Shown piece after piece: positions 1-8,472 of a DNA stretch of 64,000 nucleotides. A program made the translations under genes and the position numbers. Source of the stretch: Hymenobacter monticola. Its GTDB lineage: Bacteria; Bacteroidota; Bacteroidia; Cytophagales; Hymenobacteraceae. Position 1 is the stretch's first letter; each line of letters opens with the position of its first letter. The notes under the pieces were generated by a model. The model was not told the DNA's origin. It searched no databases and saw only the letters and a program-made list of their open reading frames with translations. The stretch lies in assembly GCF_022811645.1 (NCBI RefSeq), contig NZ_CP094534.1, positions 1-64,000 of the forward strand. Direction: 5' to 3'.

Positions 1-317
1 ACATTGCCATCAGCAACAGCAAAAACGGCAGCAGCTGGGGATTCAAGAGCAACGAGAACGTGGAGCTGGAGCTCACCCTGGCCCAGGAGTGGGCCGAAGT
101 AGGCTCCGTGACCTACGCCGCCAAGGAGCACGACAAAGGCGGCAGCCGCTACTACGAGCTGACCGTGAAGCGCCGCGCCGAAGCCAAAGGCAAGTCCTCC
201 TCGGGCCTAGCTTCCACCATCACGCTCTCGCTTAATACCGACAACGAAAAAGAGGTAGCGGCTTTGGTTAAGCGCCTCGACGCGGTGCGGCAGCAGTGCA
301 CCAGCCGGCGGGGGTAA
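1..317 (+). CDS. C-terminal fragment of an unknown protein
   Basis: The reading frame is open from base 3 and runs off the left edge, so only about 104 C-terminal residues are present. The visible part is charged, with a Ser/Gly/Lys stretch (GKSSSG) followed by an ordinary helix-like end (EKEVAALVKRL). I see no recognisable domain and no membrane segment. A GTG at 60 could act as a start, but the frame is open and protein-like upstream, so a partial gene is more likely. It ends just before a long palindrome that separates it from a convergent ankyrin gene. Confidence 0.6.
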   Translation, partial: IAISNSKNGSSWGFKSNENVELELTLAQEWAEVGSVTYAAKEHDKGGSRYYELTVKRRAEAKGKSSSGLASTITLSLNTDNEKEVAALVKRLDAVRQQCTSRRG

Positions 318-321
318 TAGT

Positions 322-419
322 CATTAGCCGAACGAGTACCCCGAAGCTCCTGCTTCGGCTCGTTGAACGATGCCGACGCGAGCCGAAGCAGGAGCTTCGG
401 GGTACTCGTTCGGCTAATG
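322..419. repeat. Long inverted repeat, arm family A, core GTTGAACGAT
   Basis: Two perfect 39-base arms (322-360 and 381-419) flank a 20-base loop containing GTTGAACGAT. The arm carries the words GTACCCCGAAGCTCC and TGCTTCGGC, which recur at 7603-7676. It lies between two convergent genes and could fold into a very stable RNA hairpin, so termination or mRNA 3'-end protection is plausible. Confidence 0.9.
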
Positions 420-434
420 CAGACGGCCCTAGCC

Positions 435-935
435 CTACGCCTCCGGCGGGGCGCCGCCGAGCAGCGTCCAGGCTTCTTCGTTGCCTTGCTGGCCGGCCAG
501 GTGCAGGGCGGTGAGGCCGCGCACGTCTTTGATGGTGGTGTCGGCACCGGCCTCGAGCAGGATGCGCACCAGCTCGTTGCGGCCAAACATGGTGGCGAAC
601 ATGAGGGCCGTGCCGCCGTTGCCGTTTTGCAGGTTGAGGTCGGCACCGCGCTCGATGAGCAGGCGGGCCACGTCGGGGTAGCCCTTGAAGCTCACGCCCA
701 TCAGGGCGCTGTTGCCGGTGACGTCCTGGATGTTGGGGTCGGCGCCGGCGTTGAGCAGCATGACCACGGCGTCGTAGTGGTCGTCGTAGGAGGCCAGGAT
801 GAGCGGGGTGAAGCCCTTGGCGTTGGCGGTGTTGACGTCGAGGCCCTGGCCCAGCATCTCGTGCAGGGTGGCCACATCGCCGCGGCGGGCGGCATCAAAC
901 AGCACGTCTTGGGGCTGCGCAGAAGTAAATGACAT
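435..935 (-). CDS. Ankyrin-repeat protein
   Basis: A 166-residue soluble protein made almost entirely of ankyrin repeats. At least four units can be read, at about residues 8-38, 41-72, 74-105 and 108-138, with typical signatures such as GFTPLILASY, LLNAGADPN, LLIERGADLNLQ and LLEAGADTTIKD, and a shorter last unit GLTALHLAG. There is no signal peptide. Such proteins act as protein-binding scaffolds; the partner cannot be told from the sequence. It is a single gene, convergent with the fragment to its left and followed upstream by a J-like membrane protein on the same strand. Confidence 0.92.
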   Translation of the reverse strand: MSFTSAQPQDVLFDAARRGDVATLHEMLGQGLDVNTANAKGFTPLILASYDDHYDAVVMLLNAGADPNIQDVTGNSALMGVSFKGYPDVARLLIERGADLNLQNGNGGTALMFATMFGRNELVRILLEAGADTTIKDVRGLTALHLAGQQGNEEAWTLLGGAPPEA

Positions 936-1032
936 GGAAAACGGGAAACAAAAAGGTTAATAACCGGCTGCAAGTACGGCAAAGCCCGGCGGTGGGCTCA
1001 GTTGTCTTTGCAACGCTCAAACGCGTCTTGGC

Positions 1033-1779
1033 TCAAAAAAGGAGCACGATGACGAGGGTGATGATGGCTAACAACCCGCTCACGACGGCAGTGTTCACGT
1101 AGGTTTCGGCCCGGTGGCCCGGCCACACGCCCACGCCAGCCACAGCCGCCAGCAGCACCGGCAACAGGAAAAACGTGCCGTAGATGGTGCCCGCGTAGGG
1201 CCGGAACGGCGCCGGCCCGTCGGGCGATTCGGCCGAGGCCACTTTACTCACCACGCCCAGCAGCGGCGTTTGCCACACCTCAATGGCTTGGCCCGCCCGC
1301 ACGCGGTGGCCAATGGCGCTGGGCAGCCGGAACACCGCGCGCTCGGTGTGCACGCGGTAGGCGAGCTGCGGGTCGGAGAGCGACACCGAAACAGACACCG
1401 GAATGCGGTTGCGCACGGTTTCGTGGGGGTAGTGGCGCAACGGCAGGCTCCAGTCGAGGCCCAGCAGCAAGCAGCAGGCCAGCACGGCCATGTTGAAGCT
1501 GCGGGCTATGCGCGCCATCCGGCCCAGCCGCTCTGCGCTGCGCTGGTGCTCCGAAGGCGGGGCGGCGGGCTCCTGGATGAGCAGTAGGTCGTAGGCCACG
1601 CGGCGGCGTGGGTGGCCCAGGATTTCGTAGCCGGTTTCTACCTCGGCCAGTCGGGCCTTCATGGCACGGTCGTGGGCGGCGAGGCGCTTGAGGCGGGTGC
1701 GCTGGTGCAGGTAGCCCCGGGTGATTTCCTGCGCCGAGGCCGTGGGGGGCACGCCCAGCAGGCGGTAATAGTTCAGCAT
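1033..1779 (-). CDS. Degenerate J-domain-like membrane protein
   Basis: 248 residues. The first 67 resemble the start and end of a DnaJ J-domain (NYYRLLGVPPTASAQEI, then GYEILGHPRRRVAYD), but the His-Pro-Asp triad needed to stimulate DnaK is absent; the region between the helices reads HQRTRLKRLAAHD. A hydrophobic segment lies at about residues 95-112, and two more at about 196-218 and 228-248. The middle part is predicted to lie on one side of the membrane. It therefore probably does not act as a Hsp70 co-chaperone; a structural or anchoring role is possible. It is divergent from ureD. Confidence 0.7.
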   Translation of the reverse strand: MLNYYRLLGVPPTASAQEITRGYLHQRTRLKRLAAHDRAMKARLAEVETGYEILGHPRRRVAYDLLLIQEPAAPPSEHQRSAERLGRMARIARSFNMAVLACCLLLGLDWSLPLRHYPHETVRNRIPVSVSVSLSDPQLAYRVHTERAVFRLPSAIGHRVRAGQAIEVWQTPLLGVVSKVASAESPDGPAPFRPYAGTIYGTFFLLPVLLAAVAGVGVWPGHRAETYVNTAVVSGLLAIITLVIVLLF

Positions 1780-1800
1780 AAGTGAAAGCGCAGCAAGGCC

Positions 1801-1830
1801 CTAAAATACAGGGAGCCGCGCTATTTCAAA
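1801..1830 (-). promoter_or_regulatory. Putative promoter of the J-like gene
   Basis: On the minus strand TTTG (1830-1827) is followed after 18 bases by TATTTTAG (1808-1801), close to the Bacteroidota -33/-7 pattern TTTG-N19-TAnnTTTG. The start codon is 21 bases downstream. Found by eye only. Confidence 0.4.
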
Positions 1831-1935
1831 AACGCGACCAAGCTGGCTGCTATTGCTTTGGGCCAAGACAAATTGAACCCGGCCCATTGCTGCCGCAGCC
1901 GGAAAGCTGGTGCGAGGGCCGTACTTCGCAGGCTT

Positions 1936-2838
1936 ATGAATGTTGATTCAGCTTCCCCCACCCTTCCGCCCGCGCCTGCTTCGCCCGCCGCCCCTGCCTG
2001 GAGCCTGCTGGAAGTGGCCGAGGTGCGCGGCCGCTCGCGCCTGGTGGCCTGCCGCAACATTCAGCCGCTGAAGTTGCTGCAACCGGCCTCGCCCGGCCGC
2101 GCCGCGCACGTGGTGCTGAGCAGCTACGGCGGCGGGTTGGTGGCCGGCGATGTTATCCGGCTGCGGGTGTCGGTGCAGGCGGGCGCACGGCTCATCCTCA
2201 GCACCCAGGCCAGCACCCGGGTTTTCCGGTCCATCGACGGGGCCGTGGCCGAGCAGCACACCACGGGCGAGCTGGCCGAAAATGCGCTGGCCGTGGTGTT
2301 TCCCGACCCGGTGGTGCCGCAGGCCGAAAGCCGCTACCGGCAGGTGCAGGAGTGGCGCTTGCAGCCGTCGGCGCTCCTGTTTCTGGTCGACTGGTTTCAC
2401 TCGGGCCGCATGGACCAGGGCGAGCGGTTTGCCTTCCACACGCTGCATTCGGAGCTGCGGGTGCGGGTGGCCGGCCGGCTGGTGGTGCTGGATAAGTTTG
2501 CGTTTAATCCCGCAGAAAACATTGCCACTTCGCCGGCAAACTTTGGGGAATATCAAACCTTCTTCTCCGCATTCCTGGTGGGCAGCCCCGATGATGCGCG
2601 GTTTCAGGTATTGAGCAAAGTATTGGCTGGGCTGAAAATGGCAGGCAGCACCGGGCCGCATTTCCGCATCAGCAGTCAGCCCTACGTAGTATCGGTGGCG
2701 CGGGCCCGGGAGAATGTGTGGGTGCTGCGGGCCGCGGCTTGCAGCCGGATGGAGCTGCAGCCGCTGTGCGACGCGCTGCTGGCCGGTCTGGCCGATGAGC
2801 GGCTGCTGGGGTATAACCCGCTGGGACGGAAGTATTGA
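1936..2838 (+). CDS. ureD: Urease accessory protein UreD
   Basis: 300 residues from the ATG at 1936. UreD (UreH) scaffolds the apo-urease with UreF and UreG so that nickel can be delivered to the active site. Family features seen are the SYGGGLVAGD segment, the LILSTQASTRVFR motif followed by the FPDPVVPQ stretch, and the GYNPLGRKY end. An in-frame ATG at 1858 would add 26 residues that do not look like UreD, so 1936 was chosen. The first codons (NVDSASP) resemble a translated family B repeat word. Unlike many urease clusters, ureD is separated from ureG by about 4.8 kb of unrelated genes and lies on the opposite strand. Confidence 0.93.
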   Translation: MNVDSASPTLPPAPASPAAPAWSLLEVAEVRGRSRLVACRNIQPLKLLQPASPGRAAHVVLSSYGGGLVAGDVIRLRVSVQAGARLILSTQASTRVFRSIDGAVAEQHTTGELAENALAVVFPDPVVPQAESRYRQVQEWRLQPSALLFLVDWFHSGRMDQGERFAFHTLHSELRVRVAGRLVVLDKFAFNPAENIATSPANFGEYQTFFSAFLVGSPDDARFQVLSKVLAGLKMAGSTGPHFRISSQPYVVSVARARENVWVLRAAACSRMELQPLCDALLAGLADERLLGYNPLGRKY

Positions 2839-2840
2839 GT

Positions 2841-2869
2841 GTAGGGTGGACTCTGCGAGTCCACCCTAC
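2841..2869. repeat. Short perfect palindrome of family B, overlaps a stop codon
   Basis: Arms of 13 bases (2841-2853 and 2857-2869) are perfect with loop TGC. The word GGACTCTGCGAGTCC is shared with the larger family B repeats. It sits between convergent ureD and the outer-membrane receptor, and the TAG stop of the latter (2866-2868) lies inside the right arm. It is a plausible bidirectional terminator although no T-run is present. Confidence 0.75.
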
Positions 2870-5280
2870 AAACGGCCTTCCTCGTCGGCGCTGGCGGCGG
2901 CGCGGCGGGCCTGGGTTTTGCCGCTGCCAATTTTGCACGTGAAGGTGAGGGTGACGCGGCGGCTTTCCCACTGGTTGTTCCAGGTCTGGTTCACGTTGGC
3001 GTAGTTGAGGGTGCTGCGGAAGCGGCTGGTGTTGAAGACGTCAGCCACGCGCAGGCTGAAGGTGGCGCGCTCGGCCCAGATTTGCTTTTTCAGGCCCAGG
3101 TTCACCGAGCCGCTGGCTTTGGTTTGGTAGAGGCCCATCACAGCGGGTGAGCTGTACTCGCCGCCCACCATGAGCTTGTAGCTGCGCGGCAGCACGAAGG
3201 TGTGGTTGGAGCTGGCTTCCCAGTTGTAGCTGGCCAGGCGCACGGGTTGGTCCTGCACCGTGGTACTTACCTGGGTGTAGCTGCCGGCCAGCTGGTTGTC
3301 GACGCCCCAGGCTTTGGTGATGTCGGTGTGGCCGCCCGAGCTCAGGGTAAGGGTGCTGGTCTGGGCCAGGTTCTGCGGGGTGCTGGTCGAAACTTTCGTC
3401 TGGTCGTTCTGCGCAATCACGTTGTTTACCGAGTTGGTCTCGTGCAGGTAGCTCAGGCTCAGTACCTGGAAGTCTTTATGCAGGTAGTTCAGCACCAGCG
3501 ACTGCGAGAGCGAGGGCGCCAGGAAGGGGTTGCCCTGACGGGCCGTGTAAAAGTCGCTGTAGTCGAGGAAGGGGTTCAGATTCTGGTAGGCGGGGCGGCT
3601 GATGCGGCGGCTCACCGAGGCGCTCACCTGGTTGTTTTCATCGACTTTGTAGTTGGCAAATGCGCTGGGGAACAGCTGGAAATAGTTGCGGGCGATGACC
3701 GGGCCCACGGCCGGCGTGCCGGTGGTTTGGGTGAGCTCGCCGCGCAGGCCAGCTTTCAGCTCCAGGCGGTTGAAGGTGGTGTTCACGCTCACGTAGCCAG
3801 CGCTGATGTGTTCATCGTAGGCAAATTGGTTGGTGCGCAGGGCGTCGGTCTGCCAGCCGCTGTCCATCAGCTTATCAAACTGAATGGCGCTGCGCGAGGT
3901 CACCCAGCTGGTTTTGGCGCCGGTTTCGGCCCGCCACTTGGTGCCGGCGAAGGGGTGCACGTAGTCGATTTTGGCGGCCCGGATGGTGGTCTCCGACGAG
4001 GCAGCGCTGCGGAACTGCTCGGCCTGCCGGCCCTGCTCGGCGCCGGCAGCAAACACCACGTTGTTAAAGCTTTGGTCGTTGGTGTTGGCGTAGCGCACGA
4101 AGTCGGCGGTGGCGCTCAGCTCGCGGCCGGTGCTGTCGAGGGCGAATTTGTAGTAGAGGTTCAGGGCCTGGTTGTCGCCGGTGCTGTTTTTGGGGTTGGT
4201 CATCTGGCGGCGGCCGCCGGGGTTGCCGGCCAGGTCGGTGGTCACGGAGTTGCTAGTGCTCACGGCATCGGTTTGGTCGAAGCCGCCGCGCAGCTGGATG
4301 CCCAGGCTCTGCTTGGCGGTGAGGGCCACGTCGGCACCGGTGCTGTAAGTGCCGGCATAGGCGAGCGGGCGCCACACGTTTTCCTGGTTGAAGAGGCTGT
4401 CGCCGATGGTGCGAATCATCGTGGAGCGGTTGAAGGAGTTGTAGCGGCCGGCGTCGGCGCGGGCGAAGAGGCGCACTTTGCCCACGTTGTAGGCTAGGTT
4501 GGTGCCGGCCCAGCTTTTCTCGTAGCGGCCCTGGCCGAGGCCGAGGTTGTAGGTGCCGCTCAGCCCGGGGAGCTGGCTGCGCTTGAGCTTGATGTTGAGC
4601 ACGCCGGCCGTGCCGGCGGCGTCCATCGAAGCGGGCGGGTTGGGCATGAGCTCAATCTGGCTCACGGCCGAAGCGGGCAGCGACTTGAGGTAGCTGCTTA
4701 GGGCCGCGCCGCTCATGTAGGTGAGCTTGCCGTCAATCATCACGTTCACGCCGGCACTGCCGCGGTAGAGGATGTTGTCGTCCTTGTCGAGGCTCACGCC
4801 GGGGGCTTTGCGCATGATGTCGAGGGCGGTTTCGCCGGCCGTGTTCAGGCGCTCAACGTTCAGCACGGTGCGGTCGGCGTGCTGCTCTAGCATGGGCGTG
4901 GTGCCCTTCACGGTCACTTCCTGCAGGGCCGTGGCGGCGGGCGCCAGGCGCAGGGCCGGCACCGTGAGGGCGTCTTTGCCCACCGCGAAGGCGGCGCTGC
5001 GGGCGGGGGCGTAGCTCAGTAGCAGGGCCTTCACGCAGTAGCGGCCGGGTTTCACACCGTCGAAGGTATAGGCGCCCTGTTCGGTGGTGGTTTGGGAGTT
5101 GGCGATGCTGGAATCGGGCAGAGCCAGCAGCACGGCGGTGGCGAAGCCGAGGGGCTGGCCGGCCTTATCAAGCGTGGTGCCGGCGACGGCAGGGGCCTGG
5201 GCGGCGGCCTGTTGCGGCAGCAGCGGTAGGGCCAGCAGGGCAAGGGCGGAAAGGCGACGGAAGCAGGTGAAGGTGTTCAT
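2866..5280 (-). CDS. Outer-membrane beta-barrel receptor (TonB-dependent-receptor type)
   Basis: 804 residues. A signal peptide (LSALALLALPLLPQQAAAQ) is followed by a carboxypeptidase-regulatory-like beta-sandwich at about residues 30-115 (ending RLAPAATALQEVTVKG), a plug-like domain (ALDIMRKAPGVSLDKDD, IDGKLTYMSG, QIELMPNPPASMDAAGTAGVLNIKLKR in outline) and a long C-terminal barrel with alternating aromatic strands. This is the architecture of Bacteroidota receptors with an outer-membrane beta-barrel family 3 domain. The substrate is unknown. No SusD-like partner is adjacent. It is divergent from a LytS-type kinase, which may regulate it; that link is inference from position only. Confidence 0.88.
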   Translation of the reverse strand: MNTFTCFRRLSALALLALPLLPQQAAAQAPAVAGTTLDKAGQPLGFATAVLLALPDSSIANSQTTTEQGAYTFDGVKPGRYCVKALLLSYAPARSAAFAVGKDALTVPALRLAPAATALQEVTVKGTTPMLEQHADRTVLNVERLNTAGETALDIMRKAPGVSLDKDDNILYRGSAGVNVMIDGKLTYMSGAALSSYLKSLPASAVSQIELMPNPPASMDAAGTAGVLNIKLKRSQLPGLSGTYNLGLGQGRYEKSWAGTNLAYNVGKVRLFARADAGRYNSFNRSTMIRTIGDSLFNQENVWRPLAYAGTYSTGADVALTAKQSLGIQLRGGFDQTDAVSTSNSVTTDLAGNPGGRRQMTNPKNSTGDNQALNLYYKFALDSTGRELSATADFVRYANTNDQSFNNVVFAAGAEQGRQAEQFRSAASSETTIRAAKIDYVHPFAGTKWRAETGAKTSWVTSRSAIQFDKLMDSGWQTDALRTNQFAYDEHISAGYVSVNTTFNRLELKAGLRGELTQTTGTPAVGPVIARNYFQLFPSAFANYKVDENNQVSASVSRRISRPAYQNLNPFLDYSDFYTARQGNPFLAPSLSQSLVLNYLHKDFQVLSLSYLHETNSVNNVIAQNDQTKVSTSTPQNLAQTSTLTLSSGGHTDITKAWGVDNQLAGSYTQVSTTVQDQPVRLASYNWEASSNHTFVLPRSYKLMVGGEYSSPAVMGLYQTKASGSVNLGLKKQIWAERATFSLRVADVFNTSRFRSTLNYANVNQTWNNQWESRRVTLTFTCKIGSGKTQARRAAASADEEGRL

Positions 5281-5456
5281 GGGAAAGGGCGTTGGCGGTT
5301 TGATGGCTCAAAGGTGGGCCGGCCCATTTCCGGGGTAAAAAACATTATTCCAACGCCCCAAAACCGGCTGCTACTGCCGGTTTTGGCCGCTTTCCGGTTT
5401 CACATTCCAAAACCGGGCTTTCGCATAAAAAAGGTGCTGGCGCTGGCGGAGCACGG

Positions 5457-5464
5457 TAGTTTTG
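5457..5464 (+). promoter_or_regulatory. Putative -7 element for the LytS-type kinase
   Basis: TAGTTTTG matches TAnnTTTG exactly. No convincing -33 TTTG was found. If used, transcription would start near 5471 and pass through the inverted repeat at 5499-5643 before the ATG at 5675. Confidence 0.35.
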
Positions 5465-5498
5465 GAGCAGAATCGAAGGGCTGAAACCGGCCCCGGCA

Positions 5499-5643
5499 GC
5501 TGGCGCGCGTCTCCGACGCGTGCCGATTGGGTTCGAGCCTCCGGCTCGGGTTTGAACGACCGGCCTTGCGCCTCGTCCAACGAGTCCCGTATCCGAGCCA
5601 GAGGCTCGAGCCCAGTTAGCACGCGTCGGAGACGCGCGCCAGC
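5499..5643. repeat. Nested inverted repeat with TTGAACGA in the loop
   Basis: Outer arms of 25 bases are perfect (5499-5523 and 5619-5643; word GCGTCTCCGACGCG). A second pair lies inside (GGGTTCGAGCCTC..., 5529-5550, against the segment ending CTCGAGCCC at 5613). The centre contains TTTGAACGAC, a variant of the core seen in family A and C repeats. It lies upstream of the kinase gene, not between convergent genes, so a simple terminator role is less likely. Confidence 0.85.
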
Positions 5644-5674
5644 CAATCCAGCAAACCACTCAACACCCACGTGC

Positions 5675-6694
5675 ATGACCAACCTTCTCACCAAATCCAC
5701 CCTGCGCTGGCACATCCTGGGCTGGCTGCTGTATGGCGGCTACGAATTTCTGGGGGTGTTTCTGCACAGCAAGCACTTGCGCATCAGCTTGTGGCTCACG
5801 GCGTCCATCCTCTTTATCCGCTTTATTGAGTTTTACCTGTGTTACCTCGTGGTCTACCCGCGCCTGCTGCGCTCGGGCCGGGGGGTGCAGCTGGTGGGCG
5901 CGCTGGCGGGCGTGGTGGCCTTCTACATCGGCCTGCGGGCTCTGATTGAGGAAGCCATTTTCCCGGCCGTGCTGGGCTTTCACAACTACTCGCCCGATAC
6001 GACGGTGACGTACTACATTTTTGACAACATGTTCTTCGCCAGCCCCATGATAGTGCTGAGCGCGGCCGTGTGGGGGGCTCAGGCGGCCCTGCGCCGCGAG
6101 CGCGAAAACCGCCAGCTGCGCGAAGAAAAGCGCGCCGCCGAGCTGGCCTTCCTCAAAACCCAAATCAACCCGCACTTCCTCTACAACACGCTCAACATGC
6201 TGTTCAGCATGGCGTATCCGGTGGCTAAGCCGGTCGCCAACGCCATCCTGAAACTCTCGGAGCTGATGCGCTACATGCTGCACGACAGCCCCGACGGCCA
6301 GGTCGATTTGGAAAAGGAAATCGAGTACCTGCACAACTACCTGGCCCTCTACCGCCTGCGCTTCCCCGACAGCTTCCACGTCGATTTCCAGGTGACCGGG
6401 GAGCCCGCCGGCCGCCGGGTGGCCCCGCTCGTGCTCATTCCCTTCGTGGAAAATGCCATTAAGCACGGCGTGCTGGATGACCCCGAAAACCCGGTGCACA
6501 TCCACCTGAATATTGAGGGCGAAAAGCTATTCTTCGCGGTGCAGAACCAGCGTAGCGACGGAAACAAGGACGCCACCACCGGCATCGGCCTGCCCAACCT
6601 ACGCCGCCGCCTGGAGCTGCTGTACCCGGAGCGGCACGTGCTGCACGCGGAGGCCGAGGGCGGGCAGTTTGTGACTTCATTGCGGCTGGGGTAA
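5675..6694 (+). CDS. LytS-type sensor histidine kinase
   Basis: 339 residues. Four membrane segments fill about residues 12-135. The linker is charged (RRERENRQLREEKRAAE) and is followed by the His_kinase motif TQINPHFLYNTLN with the phospho-accepting His at about 167. An HATPase part follows, with PLVLIPFVENAIKHG as N-box and GIGLPNLRRRLELLY as G-box. An upstream in-frame ATG exists at 5462, but the added residues are the translation of the palindrome, so the start at 5675 was chosen. It is paired with the LytTR regulator 155 bases downstream. Its signal is unknown; because no periplasmic sensor domain of size is present, it probably senses within or at the membrane. Confidence 0.93.
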   Translation: MTNLLTKSTLRWHILGWLLYGGYEFLGVFLHSKHLRISLWLTASILFIRFIEFYLCYLVVYPRLLRSGRGVQLVGALAGVVAFYIGLRALIEEAIFPAVLGFHNYSPDTTVTYYIFDNMFFASPMIVLSAAVWGAQAALRRERENRQLREEKRAAELAFLKTQINPHFLYNTLNMLFSMAYPVAKPVANAILKLSELMRYMLHDSPDGQVDLEKEIEYLHNYLALYRLRFPDSFHVDFQVTGEPAGRRVAPLVLIPFVENAIKHGVLDDPENPVHIHLNIEGEKLFFAVQNQRSDGNKDATTGIGLPNLRRRLELLYPERHVLHAEAEGGQFVTSLRLG

Positions 6695-6696
6695 CT

Positions 6697-6793
6697 TCCC
6701 CACCGCCCTTCCCCGCGGAGAAGGGAGCCTGACGATTTAAACGTTGGCGCCGCCGTGGCTCCCCTCTCTTAGGGAGAGGGGCCGGGGGTGAGG
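6697..6793. repeat. Inverted repeat, arm family D, between kinase and regulator
   Basis: A left part with CCTTCCCCGCGGAGAAGGGAG is mirrored by GGCTCCCCTCTCTTAGGGAGAG and GGGGTGAGG on the right. The same words recur around 17790-17974. It occupies most of the space between two genes that should be co-expressed, so it may lower expression of the second gene or shape mRNA processing. Confidence 0.65.
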
Positions 6794-6849
6794 TAGCCCA
6801 GTGCCGCGCCGCCTGCCGTTCTTTACTACCCCAAACCACTCCCCTTCCC

Positions 6850-7596
6850 ATGATTCGCTGCCTCGCCGTCGATGACGAAGCCCCGGCCCTGCTCATTCTG
6901 GCCGACTACATCAGCCAGTTGCCCTTTCTGGAGCTCGTGGGCACCACCACCAACCCCATCGAGGCGCTGACGATGGTGCAGCAGGGTCAGGTCGATTTGG
7001 TGTTTCTCGACATTCAGATGCCCAAGCTCACCGGCCTCCAGTTCCTCAAGCTGGCCGGCAACAAGTGCAAGGTCATTCTCACCACCGCCTACCCCGAATA
7101 CGCCCTTGAAGGCTACGAAAACGACGTGGTGGACTACCTGCTCAAGCCCATTTCCTTCGAGCGCTTCTTCAAAGCCGCCCAGAAGGCCCTGGCGCTCATG
7201 CCCGGTCCGACGGCCCCTGCGCCGGTGGCGGCGCCAGCTTCGTCAGCGGCGCCCGTTGCGGCCGGGATACCGCCCGGCGCGGGCCACATGTTCGTAAAGG
7301 GCGAAAGCAAAAACAAGTTCCTCCGCGTCAACTACGCCGACATTCTCTACATTGAGGGGCTGAGCAACTACGTGTCCATCCACCTGCCCACGCAGCGCGT
7401 CGTCACCTACCAAACGCTCAAGGAGCTGGCCGAGACGCTGCCGCAGCCGCCGTTTCTGCGGGTGCACAAGTCCTTCATCGTGTCGCTGGATAAGATTCGG
7501 ATGGTCGACGGCAATACGATTTACATCCAGGACAAGGAGATTCCGGTGAGCGACACGTACCGGGAGCAGCTCTACCGGCTCATTCGGGAGCAGTAA
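6850..7596 (+). CDS. LytTR-family response regulator
   Basis: 248 residues. The receiver domain (1-120) has the acidic pocket VDDE at 7-10, the phospho-accepting Asp in FLDIQMP at about 54, the switch Thr in LTTAYPEYA and the conserved Lys in YLLKP at about 99. A proline/alanine-rich linker covers about 116-140, and a LytTR DNA-binding domain covers about 148-247 (ADILYIEGLSNYVSIH, FLRVHKSFIVSLDKI). Proteins of this type bind direct repeats near promoters. It is the partner of the upstream kinase and ends at an inverted repeat facing ureG. Confidence 0.95.
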   Translation: MIRCLAVDDEAPALLILADYISQLPFLELVGTTTNPIEALTMVQQGQVDLVFLDIQMPKLTGLQFLKLAGNKCKVILTTAYPEYALEGYENDVVDYLLKPISFERFFKAAQKALALMPGPTAPAPVAAPASSAAPVAAGIPPGAGHMFVKGESKNKFLRVNYADILYIEGLSNYVSIHLPTQRVVTYQTLKELAETLPQPPFLRVHKSFIVSLDKIRMVDGNTIYIQDKEIPVSDTYREQLYRLIREQ

Positions 7597-7602
7597 GAAC
7601 GA

Positions 7603-7676
7603 GTACCCCGAAGCTCCTGCTTCGGCAACGTTGAACGATAACGTTCTGACCGGCCGAAGCGGGAGCTTCGGGGTAC
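7603..7676. repeat. Inverted repeat, arm family A, core GTTGAACGAT
   Basis: Arms of 24 bases (7603-7626 and 7653-7676) differ at one position. The loop AACGTTGAACGATAACGTT carries the same core as the family A repeat at 322-419. It sits exactly between the stop codons of the convergent regulator gene and ureG, which fits a bidirectional termination or insulation role. Confidence 0.88.
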
Positions 7677-7682
7677 AAGTGC

Positions 7683-8435
7683 TTACCGCCGGTCCTCGCG
7701 CACGGCAGCCAGCGCCCGCGCTTTGGCCGCTTTGATGTGGCCAATAATGTCATCGAGCCCGTGCCCGTCAATAGCGCGGGCAAAGAGGAAGGGGCCTTCG
7801 CCGCGCATCTTCTTCGAATCCCGCTCCATCACGCCGAGGTCGGCCTTTATCAGGTCTTTGAGGTCGATTTTGTTGATGATGAGTAGGTCGGACTGCGTGA
7901 TGCCGGGGCCGCCCTTGCGCGGGATTTTGTCGCCGCCCGAAACGTCGATGACGTAGATGGAATAGTCCACCAACTCGCGGCTGAAATGGGCGGCCAGGTT
8001 GTCGCCGCCGCTTTCCACGAAGAGATAATCCAGCCCGTAGTCGAAGCGCTGCATCAGGCCTTCCAGCGCGTCCATGTTCAGGGAAATATCCTCGCGGATA
8101 GCAGCGTGCGGGCAGCCGCCAGTCTCCACGCCTACGATGCGGTTTTCCTCCAACGCGCTGTTGCGGATAAGAAATTCAGCGTCTTCGCGAGTGAAAATGT
8201 CGTTGGTGACAACGCCCAGCTCGAACTCGTGGCGCATGCGCTCGCACAGGGCTTTAAGCAGCGCCGTTTTGCCCGTGCCCACCGGCCCGCCAATGCCCAC
8301 CGTGAAAGCGCGCTTGCGGAAGTTGCGGTAGCTGGGCAGCCGCCGGGTTTCGCGCTCGTTGAAGTCGCCGGGCGATTCGTACGCTTCGTGCTGGTGGCCG
8401 TGGAGCAGGAGGGCGAGTTTTTCGACAAAAGCCAT
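7683..8435 (-). CDS. ureG: Urease accessory GTPase UreG
   Basis: 250 residues; UreG is usually near 205. UreG is the SIMIBI-class GTPase that carries nickel and powers its insertion into urease. The P-loop GPVGTGKT is at about 50-57, the nickel-binding CPH in VETGGCPH at about 108-110, and the G-motifs FVESGGDNL and NKIDL follow. The extra 40 or so N-terminal residues contain HGHQHE, a possible metal-binding stretch. With no ureE in the window, this extension could partly take over nickel handling (inference). It is the last gene of the minus-strand urease group, and ureF lies upstream, separated by an inverted repeat. Confidence 0.95.
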   Translation of the reverse strand: MAFVEKLALLLHGHQHEAYESPGDFNERETRRLPSYRNFRKRAFTVGIGGPVGTGKTALLKALCERMRHEFELGVVTNDIFTREDAEFLIRNSALEENRIVGVETGGCPHAAIREDISLNMDALEGLMQRFDYGLDYLFVESGGDNLAAHFSRELVDYSIYVIDVSGGDKIPRKGGPGITQSDLLIINKIDLKDLIKADLGVMERDSKKMRGEGPFLFARAIDGHGLDDIIGHIKAAKARALAAVREDRR

Positions 8436-8472
8436 TTTTGATAATGGTTAATGATTAACGGTTAATTCTGAA

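Larger units (their letters stand above)
5281..5674. other. 394-base intergenic region with several hairpins and two promoter-like sites
   Basis: No gene is seen here. On the minus strand CACCTTTG (5316-5309) is a weak -7-like element 29 bases before the receptor start. A 9-base perfect stem AAAACCGGC/GCCGGTTTT lies at 5360-5384. A perfect -7 element TAGTTTTG lies on the plus strand at 5457-5464. A long nested inverted repeat fills 5499-5643. The kinase mRNA would therefore carry a structured leader of about 200 bases. Confidence 0.55.

Noticed and set aside
3202..4497. 431-codon open frame antisense to the receptor gene
   Set aside because: It is a shadow of high-G+C coding DNA; the minus-strand protein has signal peptide, plug and barrel, while this frame is Val/Gly/Ala/His-rich with no domain.
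5462..5674. N-terminal extension of the LytS-type kinase
   Set aside because: It is the translation of the nested inverted repeat and is Arg/Ser/Pro-rich.
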